This document shows positions 34,788 to 44,187 of a DNA stretch of 64,000 bases, one piece after another (position 1 is the stretch's first letter; each line of letters starts with the position of its first letter). This DNA is from Myroides marinus (GTDB lineage Bacteria; Bacteroidota; Bacteroidia; Flavobacteriales; Flavobacteriaceae). The position numbers and the translations under genes were made by a program. The stretch spans positions 1 to 64,000 of the forward strand of contig NZ_FNYS01000013.1 in NCBI RefSeq assembly GCF_900109075.1, written 5' to 3'. Under the pieces are notes generated by a model, which was not told the origin of the DNA, searched no databases, and saw nothing but the letters and a program-made list of their open reading frames with translations.

Positions 34788-35336
34788 ATTGTACATTTTT
34801 AATGGTTTACGTTTTACATTATGGATAGTTGTAAATTTTAGATCGTTTAAAACATAGCGTTTTGTTTTAACTAAGTAATACTTGATTCACTGTTTTGTTA
34901 CAGTAGTATTTTAAACCTTGTTTTAAATAAGCAATATTTATCAATTAACTGAGCTAATTCAAAATGATGCTTCTTACTTTACAAAAACAATGTTTACTTT
35001 AAACTTTAGCTTCTTCGTTTTTTTACAACCTTGTAAACAGGTTCTTTTAAAAAGTATAAGCTGTAAAAACTGTTTTATCGTTTTCAAACTTTACGCTTTT
35101 AATTTTTTACTAAAAAATCATTATAAAAAAGCTTTAAAGCGCTATTTAAAAGACAATTGCAAAACTTACTTTACTATCTTACAGCAAAGAAAGTATATAT
35201 ACAGATTGAAAACTTTAAATGGAATTTTAAGGTTATATTTGGCACTTTAGTGTCAAATAGTAGGTGATTTACTAGTATGAAATCACTTTAGATTTTACTT
35301 TATAAAATTGGGGTATTTAGTAATCGAAAGATTACA
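34788..35336. other. Long AT-rich intergenic region upstream of traA
   Basis: About 550 bases without a convincing gene. It has many TTTTAA and GTTTTA-type repeats (for example CTTGTTTTAAATAAG, ACTTTAAACTTTAG), an AT-rich bias and no clear promoter box. It may hold the traA promoter and a partition or transfer site; I see no proven feature. Confidence 0.4.
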
Positions 35337-35392
35337 GCAAGTTATGTTTTGAGGCACTCGAAATTGAGATTCGGGCTTTCAAAACGACTTGC
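35337..35392. repeat. Large imperfect hairpin at the tra/cargo junction
   Basis: GCAAGTTATGTTTTGA (35337-35352) and TCAAAACGACTTGC (35379-35392) pair over 13 of 14 positions (allowing a two-base bulge), and inner bases CTCGAA / TTCGGG extend the stem. There is no T run. It lies 50 bases before the first recognisable cas9 codons, so it could be an insertion boundary, an oriT-like structure or part of an RNA; which is unknown. Confidence 0.6.
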
Positions 35393-35441
35393 TCTTGCAG
35401 AGGGCTAGAAAACTACTCCGAAGTCGTTGGTTTTTTCAAGA

Positions 35442-37003
35442 AAATTCAATCATATCAATGGCGAAATGATGCTTTAAATAAACAATTAAAAATTGAAGAA
35501 GTTACCTATATATTAACAGAAATAAATAACAATTTAAACAGTTCAAGCGGTTATCTAGGAGCCATTTCAGACAGAAGAAAAAGTTTGTATTTCAACAAAG
35601 AAACGGAAATCGGACCAAGAGTGGCTCCAAAATCTTCTCTCTTATTTCAAGAGTTTAAAATCTGGCAAGTTTTAAGTAATATTTTGATTCGTAAAAAGGG
35701 AAGCAGAAAAAGAAAGGTAAGTTCAAATGAACAATCAACTTTGTTTGAAGAAGAAAAGGAAATTTTTAAATTAAACTTAAATGCTAAAGATACGGTTTAT
35801 GAAGAGTTGAACTTAAAAGATAATTTGAAAACAGATCGCATTATCGAAATATTAGGTTATAAACCAAAAGATTTAGGAAATCAATTATTTGGAAATTGAA
35901 GGAAACAAAACCAATCAAACTTTCTATAATGTATTCCTTAAACAGAAGGGTATAATGAAGATTTATTGAAACTTTCGGACGAAGACAATATTGATGTTTC
36001 GAAGTTGAAAACACCAGCTTCCGAAATAAAAGATATGGTACAACGAGTTTTTGAGGTTTGGAAATTAATACCGAAATCTTAGAATTTGATGCTTTCTTGG
36101 AAGGAAAAGATTTTGAAGAACAAGCTTCTTATCAGTTTTGGCATATGCTATATTCGGCAGAAGATCATACAAATAAGTACAGCGATAAAGAAAAAGTGAT
36201 ATACGGAAATGATAACATCGGGTTGAAAAAACAATTGTGTCAAAAATTTGATTTCAAACCGGAACACGCTAAAATTTTAAGCAGTGTAACTTTTCAAGAT
36301 GATTATGAAAGTCTTTCTGCCAAAGCTATTCGAAAAATTTATCCGTACGTCAAAGAGAATAATTACAGTACTGATTGCGAATTGGCGGGATATCGTCATT
36401 CTAAACATTCTTTAACCAAAGAAGAATTGGAAAACAGAATCTTAAAACCCAAATTAGATTTAATTAAAAAGAACAGTTTAAGAAATCCTGTGGTTGAGAA
36501 AATTCTCAATCAAATGGTGAATGTAGTGAATACGCTTATTGAAAAAGAAAATAACGTTTTAAAAAAAGAAGGAAAAGCTAAGGGTTTTAAGTTTGATGAA
36601 ATTAGAACTGAATTTGACTCGTGAACTAAAGAAGAATGCGAAAGAAAGAGCAGAAATGACAACCAATATCAATGCTTCTAAAATTGAGCATGAAAAGTTT
36701 TATAAAATCCTTCAATCTGAATTTGGATTAGCCAATCCAACTCGAAATGACATTATTCGATATAAATCATATAAAAAACTGAATGCCAATGGTTACCGAG
36801 ATTTGTATAACAACAAATATATTCTAAGAGAAAAACTATTTTCAAAAGATATTGATGTTGAGCATATCATTCCACAATCCAGATTATTTGATGATAGTTT
36901 TTCGAATAAAACAGTGGTTTATCGAGAAGATAATTTGAAGAAAAGGAATTCACAACAAAACGAGAAACAAGATTTTATTATAACGAATCGGAACTTGCAG
37001 TAA
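35442..37003 (+). pseudogene. cas9: Truncated, frameshifted type II-C cas9
   Basis: Three consecutive frame segments match the middle of Bacteroidetes Cas9. Segment 1 (from 35442): SSGYLGAISDRRKSLYFNKE joined directly to APKSSLLFQEFKIWQVL, with about 100 residues of the normal protein deleted between; it stops at 35899. Segment 2 (35900-36624): LKTPASEIKDMV, YSTDCELAGYRHSKHSL, NSLRNPVVEKILNQMVN. Segment 3 (36593-37003): LTRELKKNAKERAEMTTNIN, then the HNH domain DVEHIIPQSRLFDDSFSNKT, ending just after it. The N-terminal RuvC-I and bridge helix and all C-terminal RuvC-III and PAM-interacting sequence are missing, and two frameshifts divide the rest. It cannot make a working Cas9. No repeat-spacer array, cas1, cas2 or tracrRNA is present near it. 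Residual expression of an HNH fragment is unlikely to matter. Confidence 0.9.
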
Positions 37004-37586
37004 AATTTAAATTAATAAAAATTGTGCAATAGGGAATTTAAAAATAACTATAAGACACATACTAATTATCAAATATTTTTAAAAAAACATTAAATTAGAT
37101 AGGAAGTTTAAAAAAAATAAATATCTTTGTGTATAATTTATTTAAGGCTTTTAGTATTCGCCTCTTCTGATAAAGTTAAATTAACAATTTCTCTCTCAGT
37201 TTTGACCTTCCTCACTTGCCATTTTATTTTTAAAATGAGATTTCATCGGCAAATCTAATGTGCATTAATAACCAGCACAAATTAGATATAACATTTCAGA
37301 ATAAGAAAAAATCAGAATAAAATCATTACAGACCTATTTAGGTACTAACTAATATTTCTTACATGCATTTTGAAACGTTATTTAGAATATTCATTCATAG
37401 TACAGTGCGTGCGTAATTAGGATTTGTAAATTATTAGACATCATTACGATGACTTATCATTTGATATGTTTTAAATTTTACACATGTTTACAATTTAAAA
37501 CTTTCTATTATACAACAACAATTACTTTGCCGCTTGTGTACAGAACGGAAATTGTAAATAACATCGGTTTTCCGATACAAATAATC
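37004..37586 (+). promoter_or_regulatory. Promoter and long structured leader of the cold-shock operon
   Basis: A Bacteroidetes -7 box TATCTTTG is at 37122-37129, giving a transcript start near 37136 and a leader of about 450 bases before the helicase ATG at 37587. The leader holds a 35-base hairpin (ATCTAATGTGC / GCACAAATTAGAT, 37253-37287) and a short stem ATCGG/CCGAT (37563-37576) just before the start codon. Long structured leaders are typical of cold-induced RNA helicase and CspA genes. Confidence 0.55.
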
Positions 37587-38699
37587 ATGGATTTCAAACA
37601 ATTAAATATTATACCTTCAATTATGAAAGCTGTTCTAACAGCTGGATATACAAAGGCTACAGAAATACAATATCAATCAATACCACATATACTTAACGGA
37701 CATGATCTTATAGGATGTGCACAAACAGGTACAGGTAAAACAGCTTCATTTGCTATCCCAGTATTACAATTGCTCGATAAACAAAAGATTAAAAGCAAAG
37801 GAATCCGTTCGCTGGTATTGACACCAACTAGAGAATTAGCCGTACAGATAAGTGAAAACTTTAAAACATACGGACAATTTTTAAATATCAAACACTTAGC
37901 TATTTTTGGAGGTGTTCCTCAAGGTAAACAAGTAAAGGCACTAAATGCAGGTATTGACATACTGATTGCTACACCTGGACGCTTATTGGATTTAATCTCT
38001 CAAGGTTACATTGATTTAGCACATATTGAAATAATGGTACTTGATGAGGCTGATCGTATGTTAGATATGGGATTTGTAAATGATGTAAAAAAGATACTAA
38101 CAAAAGTACCCGTAAAAAAGCAAACGCTTTTTTTCTCGGCAACAATGCCACAAGAAATAAGAAAGTTTTCTCAGTCAATTCTTAAAAAACCCATAGAAAT
38201 TAACGTAACGCCAGTATCTTCAACAGCAGAAACTGTAAAGCAGTCCGTTTATTTTGTAGAGAAGAATGAGAAATTCGATTTGCTTGTTCAAATTCTTGAG
38301 GATAAGAAATTTAATCGTTCATTAGTTTTTGCACGAACTAAACATGGTGCTGACAAATTAGTTAAAAGCTTATTATTGTCTGGTATTCAAGCATCTGCAA
38401 TACATGGTAATAAATCACAAAATGCAAGACAACGTGCATTAGATGACTTTAAAAGTTCTAAAATACGAGTTTTAATAGCGACTGATATTGCTGCTAGAGG
38501 TATTGATATTAACGAATTACCACATGTGATTAATTATGAATTACCAGATGTGCCTGAAACATATGTTCACAGAATAGGGCGAACAGGACGTGCTGGATAT
38601 CAGGGCACAGCGGTTTCATTTTGTGATCGCCAAGAAAAGAAAGAATTACAAAGTATACAAAAACTAATTGGCTTTAAAATGGCTGTTGCCATACAATAA
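37587..38699 (+). CDS. DEAD-box RNA helicase
   Basis: A protein of 370 residues of the RhlE type. All core motifs are present: Q motif TEIQYQSIP, AQTGTGKTASF (I), PTRELA (Ia), VLDEADRMLDMGF (II), FFSATMP (III), RSLVFARTK (IV), ATDIAARGID (V), HRIGRTGRAG (VI). It ends soon after motif VI, without the basic C-terminal tail of many RhlE proteins, so it is a minimal core. The ATG at 37587 is chosen because homology begins at MDFKQLNI; an upstream frame from 37449 is leader. It unwinds RNA structures and is probably cold-induced, as it shares an operon with two cold-shock-domain proteins. Confidence 0.95.
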   Translation: MDFKQLNIIPSIMKAVLTAGYTKATEIQYQSIPHILNGHDLIGCAQTGTGKTASFAIPVLQLLDKQKIKSKGIRSLVLTPTRELAVQISENFKTYGQFLNIKHLAIFGGVPQGKQVKALNAGIDILIATPGRLLDLISQGYIDLAHIEIMVLDEADRMLDMGFVNDVKKILTKVPVKKQTLFFSATMPQEIRKFSQSILKKPIEINVTPVSSTAETVKQSVYFVEKNEKFDLLVQILEDKKFNRSLVFARTKHGADKLVKSLLLSGIQASAIHGNKSQNARQRALDDFKSSKIRVLIATDIAARGIDINELPHVINYELPDVPETYVHRIGRTGRAGYQGTAVSFCDRQEKKELQSIQKLIGFKMAVAIQ

Positions 38700-38729
38700 A
38701 GTTTAATTAATAATCAAATAAGATAAATT

Positions 38730-39155
38730 ATGGCAGAATCTTTCACTAAAAAAGAGAATACCAAGAAAAAATTAAAAAGATTCAAAGATAAGCAGCTTAG
38801 AAGAGACGATCGTAAAGAGAACAACAATAAAGGCAAAAATTTTGAAGATATGATTGTTTATGTTGACGTGAATGGCCATTTTACAGCTGTTCCTCCTCAT
38901 CTTCAGAATAGAGATGCTGACTTAGAAAAAGCTAAGAAAGCGCAAGAATCTGCTACACGTCATAACGATGATTTCACAGGAATTGTAAATTACATAAGCG
39001 AGAAAGGCTTTGGTTTTATTACAGAAGATGAAACAGGTGAAAGTGTTTTTTTTCATATAGGTCAACTTACTCAAACTTTTAAAAAAAACAATAAAGTAAC
39101 ATATAAAAAAGAATTAAGTGCGAAGGGTTACCAAGCAGTTGATTTAAAAAAATAA
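38730..39155 (+). CDS. Cold-shock-domain protein with basic N-terminal extension
   Basis: A protein of 141 residues. Residues 1-35 are lysine-rich (KENTKKKLKRFKDKQLRR), residues 80-141 form a cold-shock domain with the RNP1-like GFGFITED and RNP2-like VFFHIGQL. The N-terminal extension may add RNA or ribosome binding. It lies 30 bases after the helicase and 20 before the CspA-like gene, so probably one operon. It is longer than a plain CspA; the family of extended CSD proteins is common in Flavobacteriia. Confidence 0.9.
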   Translation: MAESFTKKENTKKKLKRFKDKQLRRDDRKENNNKGKNFEDMIVYVDVNGHFTAVPPHLQNRDADLEKAKKAQESATRHNDDFTGIVNYISEKGFGFITEDETGESVFFHIGQLTQTFKKNNKVTYKKELSAKGYQAVDLKK

Positions 39156-39175
39156 TAAATTAAATAATAACAAGA

Positions 39176-39367
39176 ATGCAAGAAGGTACAGTAAAATTTT
39201 TCAATGAAACTAAAGGATTTGGTTTTATTTCTCAAACAAATGGTAATGATGACGTATTTGTTCACAACTCAGGTTTAATAGAAAACGTACGTGAGAACGA
39301 TGACGTAGTTTTCGACATTGAGCGCGGACAAAAAGGTCTTATGGCTGTTAATGTTAGAAAAAAATAA
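39176..39367 (+). CDS. CspA-family cold-shock protein
   Basis: A 63-residue single cold-shock domain: QEGTVKFFNETKGFGFIS, then DDVFVHNSGL, covering the RNP1 (KGFGFI) and RNP2 (VFVH) nucleic-acid-binding motifs. It binds single-stranded RNA or DNA and acts as an RNA chaperone in the cold. It is the last gene of the helicase operon, with a strong terminator 20 bases downstream. Confidence 0.95.
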   Translation: MQEGTVKFFNETKGFGFISQTNGNDDVFVHNSGLIENVRENDDVVFDIERGQKGLMAVNVRKK

Positions 39368-39387
39368 CCCAAAGAGTTTTTATATCT

Positions 39388-39421
39388 AAGGCATGTAATT
39401 TTTTTTACATGCCTTTTTTTT
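39388..39421. terminator. Terminator of the cold-shock operon
   Basis: AAGGCATGTAA and TTACATGCCTT form an 11-bp perfect stem with a T-rich loop, followed by a T run. It overlaps the stop codon of the convergent KAS III-like gene and may also serve that gene. Confidence 0.9.
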
Positions 39422-40478
39422 AAATTTTATACAAGATCGAATTTATATTCATTCCAGCTCCTACTGATGCTAAAAGTATAACATCACCTGTTTCTAAGCT
39501 ATGATTTTCTAATTCATCATGTAAAACCATAGATAGTAAGCTTGGTACTGTCGCTACAGAACTGTTTCCTAATGTACTTATAACCATTGGCATAATATGA
39601 TCGGGAATTGGATAGTCATAAAGTTTATAAAACCTCTTTAAAATTTCCTCATCCATCTTCTCATTCGCTTGGTGAATGATTATTTTCTTTAAATCTTTGA
39701 TTTCAACATCTGCTTTATCAAGACACATTTTCATAGCAGAAGGCACATTTGTTAAAGCAAATTCATAAATTTTTCTACCATTCATTTTCAAGTACTTATT
39801 TGTGCATTCTTTGTCTTTGTTATTTGATGTCCCAAAATATAAATAATCTAATTCTTCTAACGTATGTGATGCTGAAATATGAGAAAGAATACCTTTGTTT
39901 TCATCCGTAGCCTCTATAACTATAGCTCCTGCACCGTCTGAATATATCATCGTATCTCTATCATGTTCGTCAACAACACGAGATAATGTTTCTGCTCCAA
40001 TTACTAAACATCTTTTTGCTAATCCTGATTTTATAAATGAATTAGCCTGAATAAATGCTTCAATCCAACCTGGGCAACCAAATAATAAATCGTAAGCAAC
40101 GCAAAAAATATTTTTAATTTTCAATCTGTTTTTAACTCTTGCTGCTAAACTAGGAACACTATCCATTTGATTACTAAAATGATGTACATCGCCAAAATTA
40201 TGAGCAAAAATGATGTAATCTAAAGATTCAGGATCAATCTGAGCATCTTCGATAGCCTTTTGAGCTGCGATAAATCCTAAATCAGAAGAAACTTGAGAAT
40301 TGTTTGCATATCTTCTTTCAGATATACCAGTAATTAGTTGAAGTTTTTTTTGAATGATATAATTATTATCTTTTAAAATTAAACCATTTGTATCTAAAAA
40401 ACTGTGATTGTTAAAGTAAGAATTCGTAATCTTTAATGATGGAATACAATTACCTGAGCCGATAATTTTACTAGTCAT
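39420..40478 (-). CDS. 3-oxoacyl-ACP synthase III-like (FabH-type) enzyme
   Basis: A protein of 352 residues of the thiolase/KAS III family. The nucleophile Cys is in LLFGCPGW at residue 135, the His in IIHQANEKM near 270 and the Asn in NSSVATVPSLL near 303, so the Cys-His-Asn triad is complete. YSDGAGAIVI and GDVILLASVGAGMNI are typical. The family condenses acyl-CoA with malonyl-ACP in fatty acid or polyketide synthesis. The N-terminus is not that of housekeeping FabH, and no other fatty acid genes are nearby, so it is a divergent paralogue, perhaps for a modified acyl product. Convergent with the cold-shock operon. Confidence 0.9.
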   Translation of the reverse strand: MTSKIIGSGNCIPSLKITNSYFNNHSFLDTNGLILKDNNYIIQKKLQLITGISERRYANNSQVSSDLGFIAAQKAIEDAQIDPESLDYIIFAHNFGDVHHFSNQMDSVPSLAARVKNRLKIKNIFCVAYDLLFGCPGWIEAFIQANSFIKSGLAKRCLVIGAETLSRVVDEHDRDTMIYSDGAGAIVIEATDENKGILSHISASHTLEELDYLYFGTSNNKDKECTNKYLKMNGRKIYEFALTNVPSAMKMCLDKADVEIKDLKKIIIHQANEKMDEEILKRFYKLYDYPIPDHIMPMVISTLGNSSVATVPSLLSMVLHDELENHSLETGDVILLASVGAGMNINSILYKI

Positions 40479-41007
40479 GAAATTTAATTTTTTAATATTA
40501 GAATAAAATTACTAAAAAATCAATTACTTATCAAAATATTTATAAGCACAACTTATTGAAGTCGTCTTGACTTTTGTAAAATAAATAAGGGTTATAGAAA
40601 TTTGTGTCGCTCAACAAACAAAACACAACCTAGTGTAACAAGTACTCCACAAAAATAGTATATAATTAAATATAGTACCTCATTTAGCACTTCCAAAAAG
40701 AGAATTTAAATCAAAAGCTGCACTTTATGAGATAATAAATAATATATTATATAAACTAAAAACGGGTATCTAATGGAGTTATTTGTCAGTTCAAACTTTC
40801 TCCACAACATAATTAAAATTATTACCTTATATAGGATTCAAAACAAGACAAAAGCCTGCAAATTGATTAATTTTGCAGGCTTTTATATTTAACTTAGCTG
40901 CTCATTTGTTTTAAAAGTACTCAAAATGTGAACACATAATTCGAAGGGCAATATATCTACTAAAGACTTACAAATAAAATAAAAGCTTAGTTCTTCAATA
41001 ATAAGAG
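40479..41007. other. Intergenic region between KAS III-like gene and hsdR2
   Basis: 530 bases with no convincing gene. The part near 40479 must hold the promoter of the leftward KAS III-like gene, and a strong terminator lies at 40850-40884. The rest is AT-rich with no repeat or structure that I can support. Confidence 0.5.
40850..40884. terminator. Terminator downstream of hsdR2
   Basis: AAAAGCCTGCAAAATT-type stem: AAAAGCCTGCAAA and TTTGCAGGCTTTT pair perfectly over 13 bases around a short loop, usable on both strands. It lies 124 bases after the leftward hsdR stop. Confidence 0.8.
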
Positions 41008-44000
41008 TTAATTTATATCAAACCCATCTTTTAAGATAAACTCTTTCAAAAGTGTATCTATTCGAATACTTATTTTGAAAGGAGGCAAAGTTGTACCTTC
41101 CAATGATTCAAAATAAACCTTAGCTTTCTCGCGGTCAACAGTCTCTTTTAATGCATCAAAACGTCCATATTCATTTAAATTAGCTTCAGATCTAAATGTA
41201 TTCATTAGATTTTTAAGTGCTACTACATCAACTCCAATCGCATCAACCAATTTATTGATATACGCATTTTTTGCTTTAAATTGATAATCAGAAATATAAT
41301 CTCTAAAAGTTTTATTCGGATCTAAGGTTACATTTCCACTTCGCACTTCATTTAAGAATATGTTTGCAAACTTTTGCTCTTCTTGATTCAATGTCGCAAA
41401 AGACTTATGTAACTCATCTAAAATAGCTTGACTTTGCTTTTGCGTTAACTCACTTTGATTTAATGATTTCAGAAATTTTTCAAAACGACTATTCATGTAA
41501 TTCGTGTCAATAACTCCTGTATCAATTTCCATGATATAATTATCGATTTCAAAAGGAACTTGATCTGAAGAACCTCCTATACCATCACCTTCTTGAAATA
41601 GTTCTTTATAACGTGCTAAAAGTATATTGTAAGTACGTTCATCTAAAATGACTTCAATAACTTTTTTTAGTTTTGGTTTATCTTCGTTAAATACATACGC
41701 TAATTTACTCCAATAAAAGCCTTGAACTTTAGCCGCCTCTAAAATGCTGTTTAAATCTTTAAACATTTTCGCAAATTTAGCACGTTCACTTACATCATCT
41801 GGAAGTCTTTCGAATTCAAAAATACCTGCATTTTCAAACAATAGTTTAATTTCGTTAAAAATGAAATTAATACGGTCTAAATTTTCGTCTAAATGCTCTA
41901 CAAATAAACCATATGGACGATCGCCTGAATATAGTTTAACTGCACGATCTATATTACGCTCCATAGTGTGTGGATAACGGTAATAACGGATAGTGCCAAA
42001 TTGTTTCTCTATACCAAACAATCTATTAGTACGTGAAAATGCTTGTATGATGTTTTCGTATTCTAATTTCTTATCTAAGTACAACGTATTTAACCATTTT
42101 GAATCAAATCCCGTTAACATTTGATCCACAACAATTAATAAATCTAATTGCTCTTCTGTTTTAGTATCTATTCTATCGTAAGGCTTTTTATGTGCTAAAC
42201 GATTGGCTATATCTTTCTTAAATAAAGCGTGAGAACTCATGTTAAAATTTTTAGAGTATAGCGCATTGTAATGTTCTAAGATTAATTCCAGTCCCTCTTC
42301 TTTAAATTGAAACCCTGCATTATTATCTATATTTGGGTCAAACAACGCTGATATTTTTAATTCTGGAAATTCTTGTCTAAATAAAGCAAAATACTCAATA
42401 GATTCTGCAATGCTACTTGTAGCAAATATCGCATGAAACTTACTATTTCTACTTAAAGTAACCCAATTTTCCTTTATATCTTTAACTACAATACGTTGAT
42501 GTTCTTCCCTCTCGTATTGAATACTTTTTATGTAATCTTCAATCCCACGTTGATACTTACCTGCACTATTATAATCTCCTGCCATTCTTACTTTAGCTGG
42601 ATTCATAAATCTGCTATAGATTTCATTTTTCTTAGGATCACTTAACGCATCTGCCTCATCGATTGCTTTAGCTTCTTGTAAAGCTACTGCACGACGTAAA
42701 TCACGGTCTTTATACGTTAAAATTTTATATGGATCGAATCCTAAAACGTTATTATCTCGAATTCCATCAGCTAAACTATAACGGTGCAATTCGTTACCAA
42801 AAATGGTAGATGTATCGGAATCTTTACGGCTATTTTCACTTTGAATTGGTGTACCTGTAAAACCCAAAAACACAGCGTTTGGAAAAGTTTTTCTAATTGT
42901 AGGTAGCATCGTATCGCCAAAAACAGTACGGTGTGCTTCATCTATAATGATTACAATTCTCTTACTTCGCATGATTTCTAAATCATGACTTTTTAGCCCT
43001 TCGGTATCGTCTTCAATATTGCTCATCTTTTGAATAGATGTAACAATTAGGGTATCTGCTGGATCTTTACTTTTTAATTTATTAATCAAAACATAAGTAT
43101 CCTCAGTTGCTTGTACACTTTGACTTTCGTCTGCAAATGCACGGTACTGCTCTAAAGATTGTGTACCTAATTCTATACGGTCTAACAAAAAGATCACTTT
43201 ATCAGCATCTTTAGAAGATGCAATAAGTTGAGCTGATTTAAAACTCGTCATAGTTTTTCCCGATCCCGTAGTATGCCAAATATATCCGCCACGAATATCT
43301 GGCTTATTCCAATCGGTTTGAGCTACACGAGAAGAAATGGCACTTGCTGCATAAATTTGATAACTACGCATCACCTTCAAAATATTATCTGTACCATCAG
43401 CAATGGTATAGAATCCTATTAATTCGTGTGCCATAGGTATAGATAAAAATTGAGAAGCAATACTACGCCAATCGTTTATAGGTTCATTGTTAAAATCTGC
43501 CCAATGAAATTGGTAATCGCTATTAAATTTACCATCCACGCCTGGATTGGCAAAATATAGCGTTTCCTCAGGGGTCATAGCCACAAAGATTTGGATAAGT
43601 GAAAATATTCCTGTAAAATGTCCTTCGTAACTATATTTTTCAATTTGTTTTACTGCTTGACTTATGTGTACACCTGAACGCTTTAACTCGATATGAATTA
43701 AAGGCATCCCGTTAATTAACAACAATACATCTCCACGACGATCGTTACGTAAATCTGACTTGCGTTTGTATCGTGGTTGTTGAACAATTTGATAACGGCT
43801 TTGACCTGCTGAAATTTCTCGGCGATCGTACATTTTCAAACTTACTTCTTTACCTAAATGCAACACATCAGCTGGATTATCTCTGGTAATGGTAACAGTA
43901 CGACCATTTATAAAACCAGTCAAATTAAGTGGTGTACGTAGCTCTTGTATCTTCGTTAAAATTTGTTGCATTTCACTATCCGTTAAAGGCACATCGTTTA

Positions 44001-44163
44001 AACGATCAATGTCTTTATTATTTTCAAATAGTATATCAGCCCAATTTTTAATTAAATCTTCTTCGGTAACATTTTTTAAAATATTATTTTCCCAACCTTT
44101 TTGATTGGCCAAACTCTGCACCAGTGCCTCTTCAAAAGCCAATTCAGATGTAAAAGTTGTCAT
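41008..44163 (-). CDS. hsdR: Second type I restriction endonuclease subunit R
   Basis: A protein of 1051 residues. The N-terminal nuclease motif is in GDVLLLINGMPLIHIELKRSG (about residues 143-163). Motor motifs: TTGSGKTMTS (I, about 300), IIIDEAHR (II, about 400), GFTGTPI (III) and IIQAFSRTNRLFG (VI). The C-terminus is helical and charged. It resembles the HsdR family of EcoR124-like enzymes more than the HsdR at 11168. It begins 24 bases after hsdS2 ends, so all three hsd genes are one leftward operon starting at 47974. Confidence 0.95.
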   Translation of the reverse strand: MTTFTSELAFEEALVQSLANQKGWENNILKNVTEEDLIKNWADILFENNKDIDRLNDVPLTDSEMQQILTKIQELRTPLNLTGFINGRTVTITRDNPADVLHLGKEVSLKMYDRREISAGQSRYQIVQQPRYKRKSDLRNDRRGDVLLLINGMPLIHIELKRSGVHISQAVKQIEKYSYEGHFTGIFSLIQIFVAMTPEETLYFANPGVDGKFNSDYQFHWADFNNEPINDWRSIASQFLSIPMAHELIGFYTIADGTDNILKVMRSYQIYAASAISSRVAQTDWNKPDIRGGYIWHTTGSGKTMTSFKSAQLIASSKDADKVIFLLDRIELGTQSLEQYRAFADESQSVQATEDTYVLINKLKSKDPADTLIVTSIQKMSNIEDDTEGLKSHDLEIMRSKRIVIIIDEAHRTVFGDTMLPTIRKTFPNAVFLGFTGTPIQSENSRKDSDTSTIFGNELHRYSLADGIRDNNVLGFDPYKILTYKDRDLRRAVALQEAKAIDEADALSDPKKNEIYSRFMNPAKVRMAGDYNSAGKYQRGIEDYIKSIQYEREEHQRIVVKDIKENWVTLSRNSKFHAIFATSSIAESIEYFALFRQEFPELKISALFDPNIDNNAGFQFKEEGLELILEHYNALYSKNFNMSSHALFKKDIANRLAHKKPYDRIDTKTEEQLDLLIVVDQMLTGFDSKWLNTLYLDKKLEYENIIQAFSRTNRLFGIEKQFGTIRYYRYPHTMERNIDRAVKLYSGDRPYGLFVEHLDENLDRINFIFNEIKLLFENAGIFEFERLPDDVSERAKFAKMFKDLNSILEAAKVQGFYWSKLAYVFNEDKPKLKKVIEVILDERTYNILLARYKELFQEGDGIGGSSDQVPFEIDNYIMEIDTGVIDTNYMNSRFEKFLKSLNQSELTQKQSQAILDELHKSFATLNQEEQKFANIFLNEVRSGNVTLDPNKTFRDYISDYQFKAKNAYINKLVDAIGVDVVALKNLMNTFRSEANLNEYGRFDALKETVDREKAKVYFESLEGTTLPPFKISIRIDTLLKEFILKDGFDIN

Positions 44164-44187
44164 ACGCTTAGTAGTTTTTGGATATTC

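Noticed and set aside
34990..35250. 86-codon rightward open frame
   Set aside because: It lies in very AT-rich DNA with F, L, K and Y runs, no start signal and no recognisable protein pattern; a chance frame.
37004..37586. CRISPR array next to the cas9 remnant
   Set aside because: No unit of 30-50 bases repeats with regular spacing here or on the other side of the remnant.
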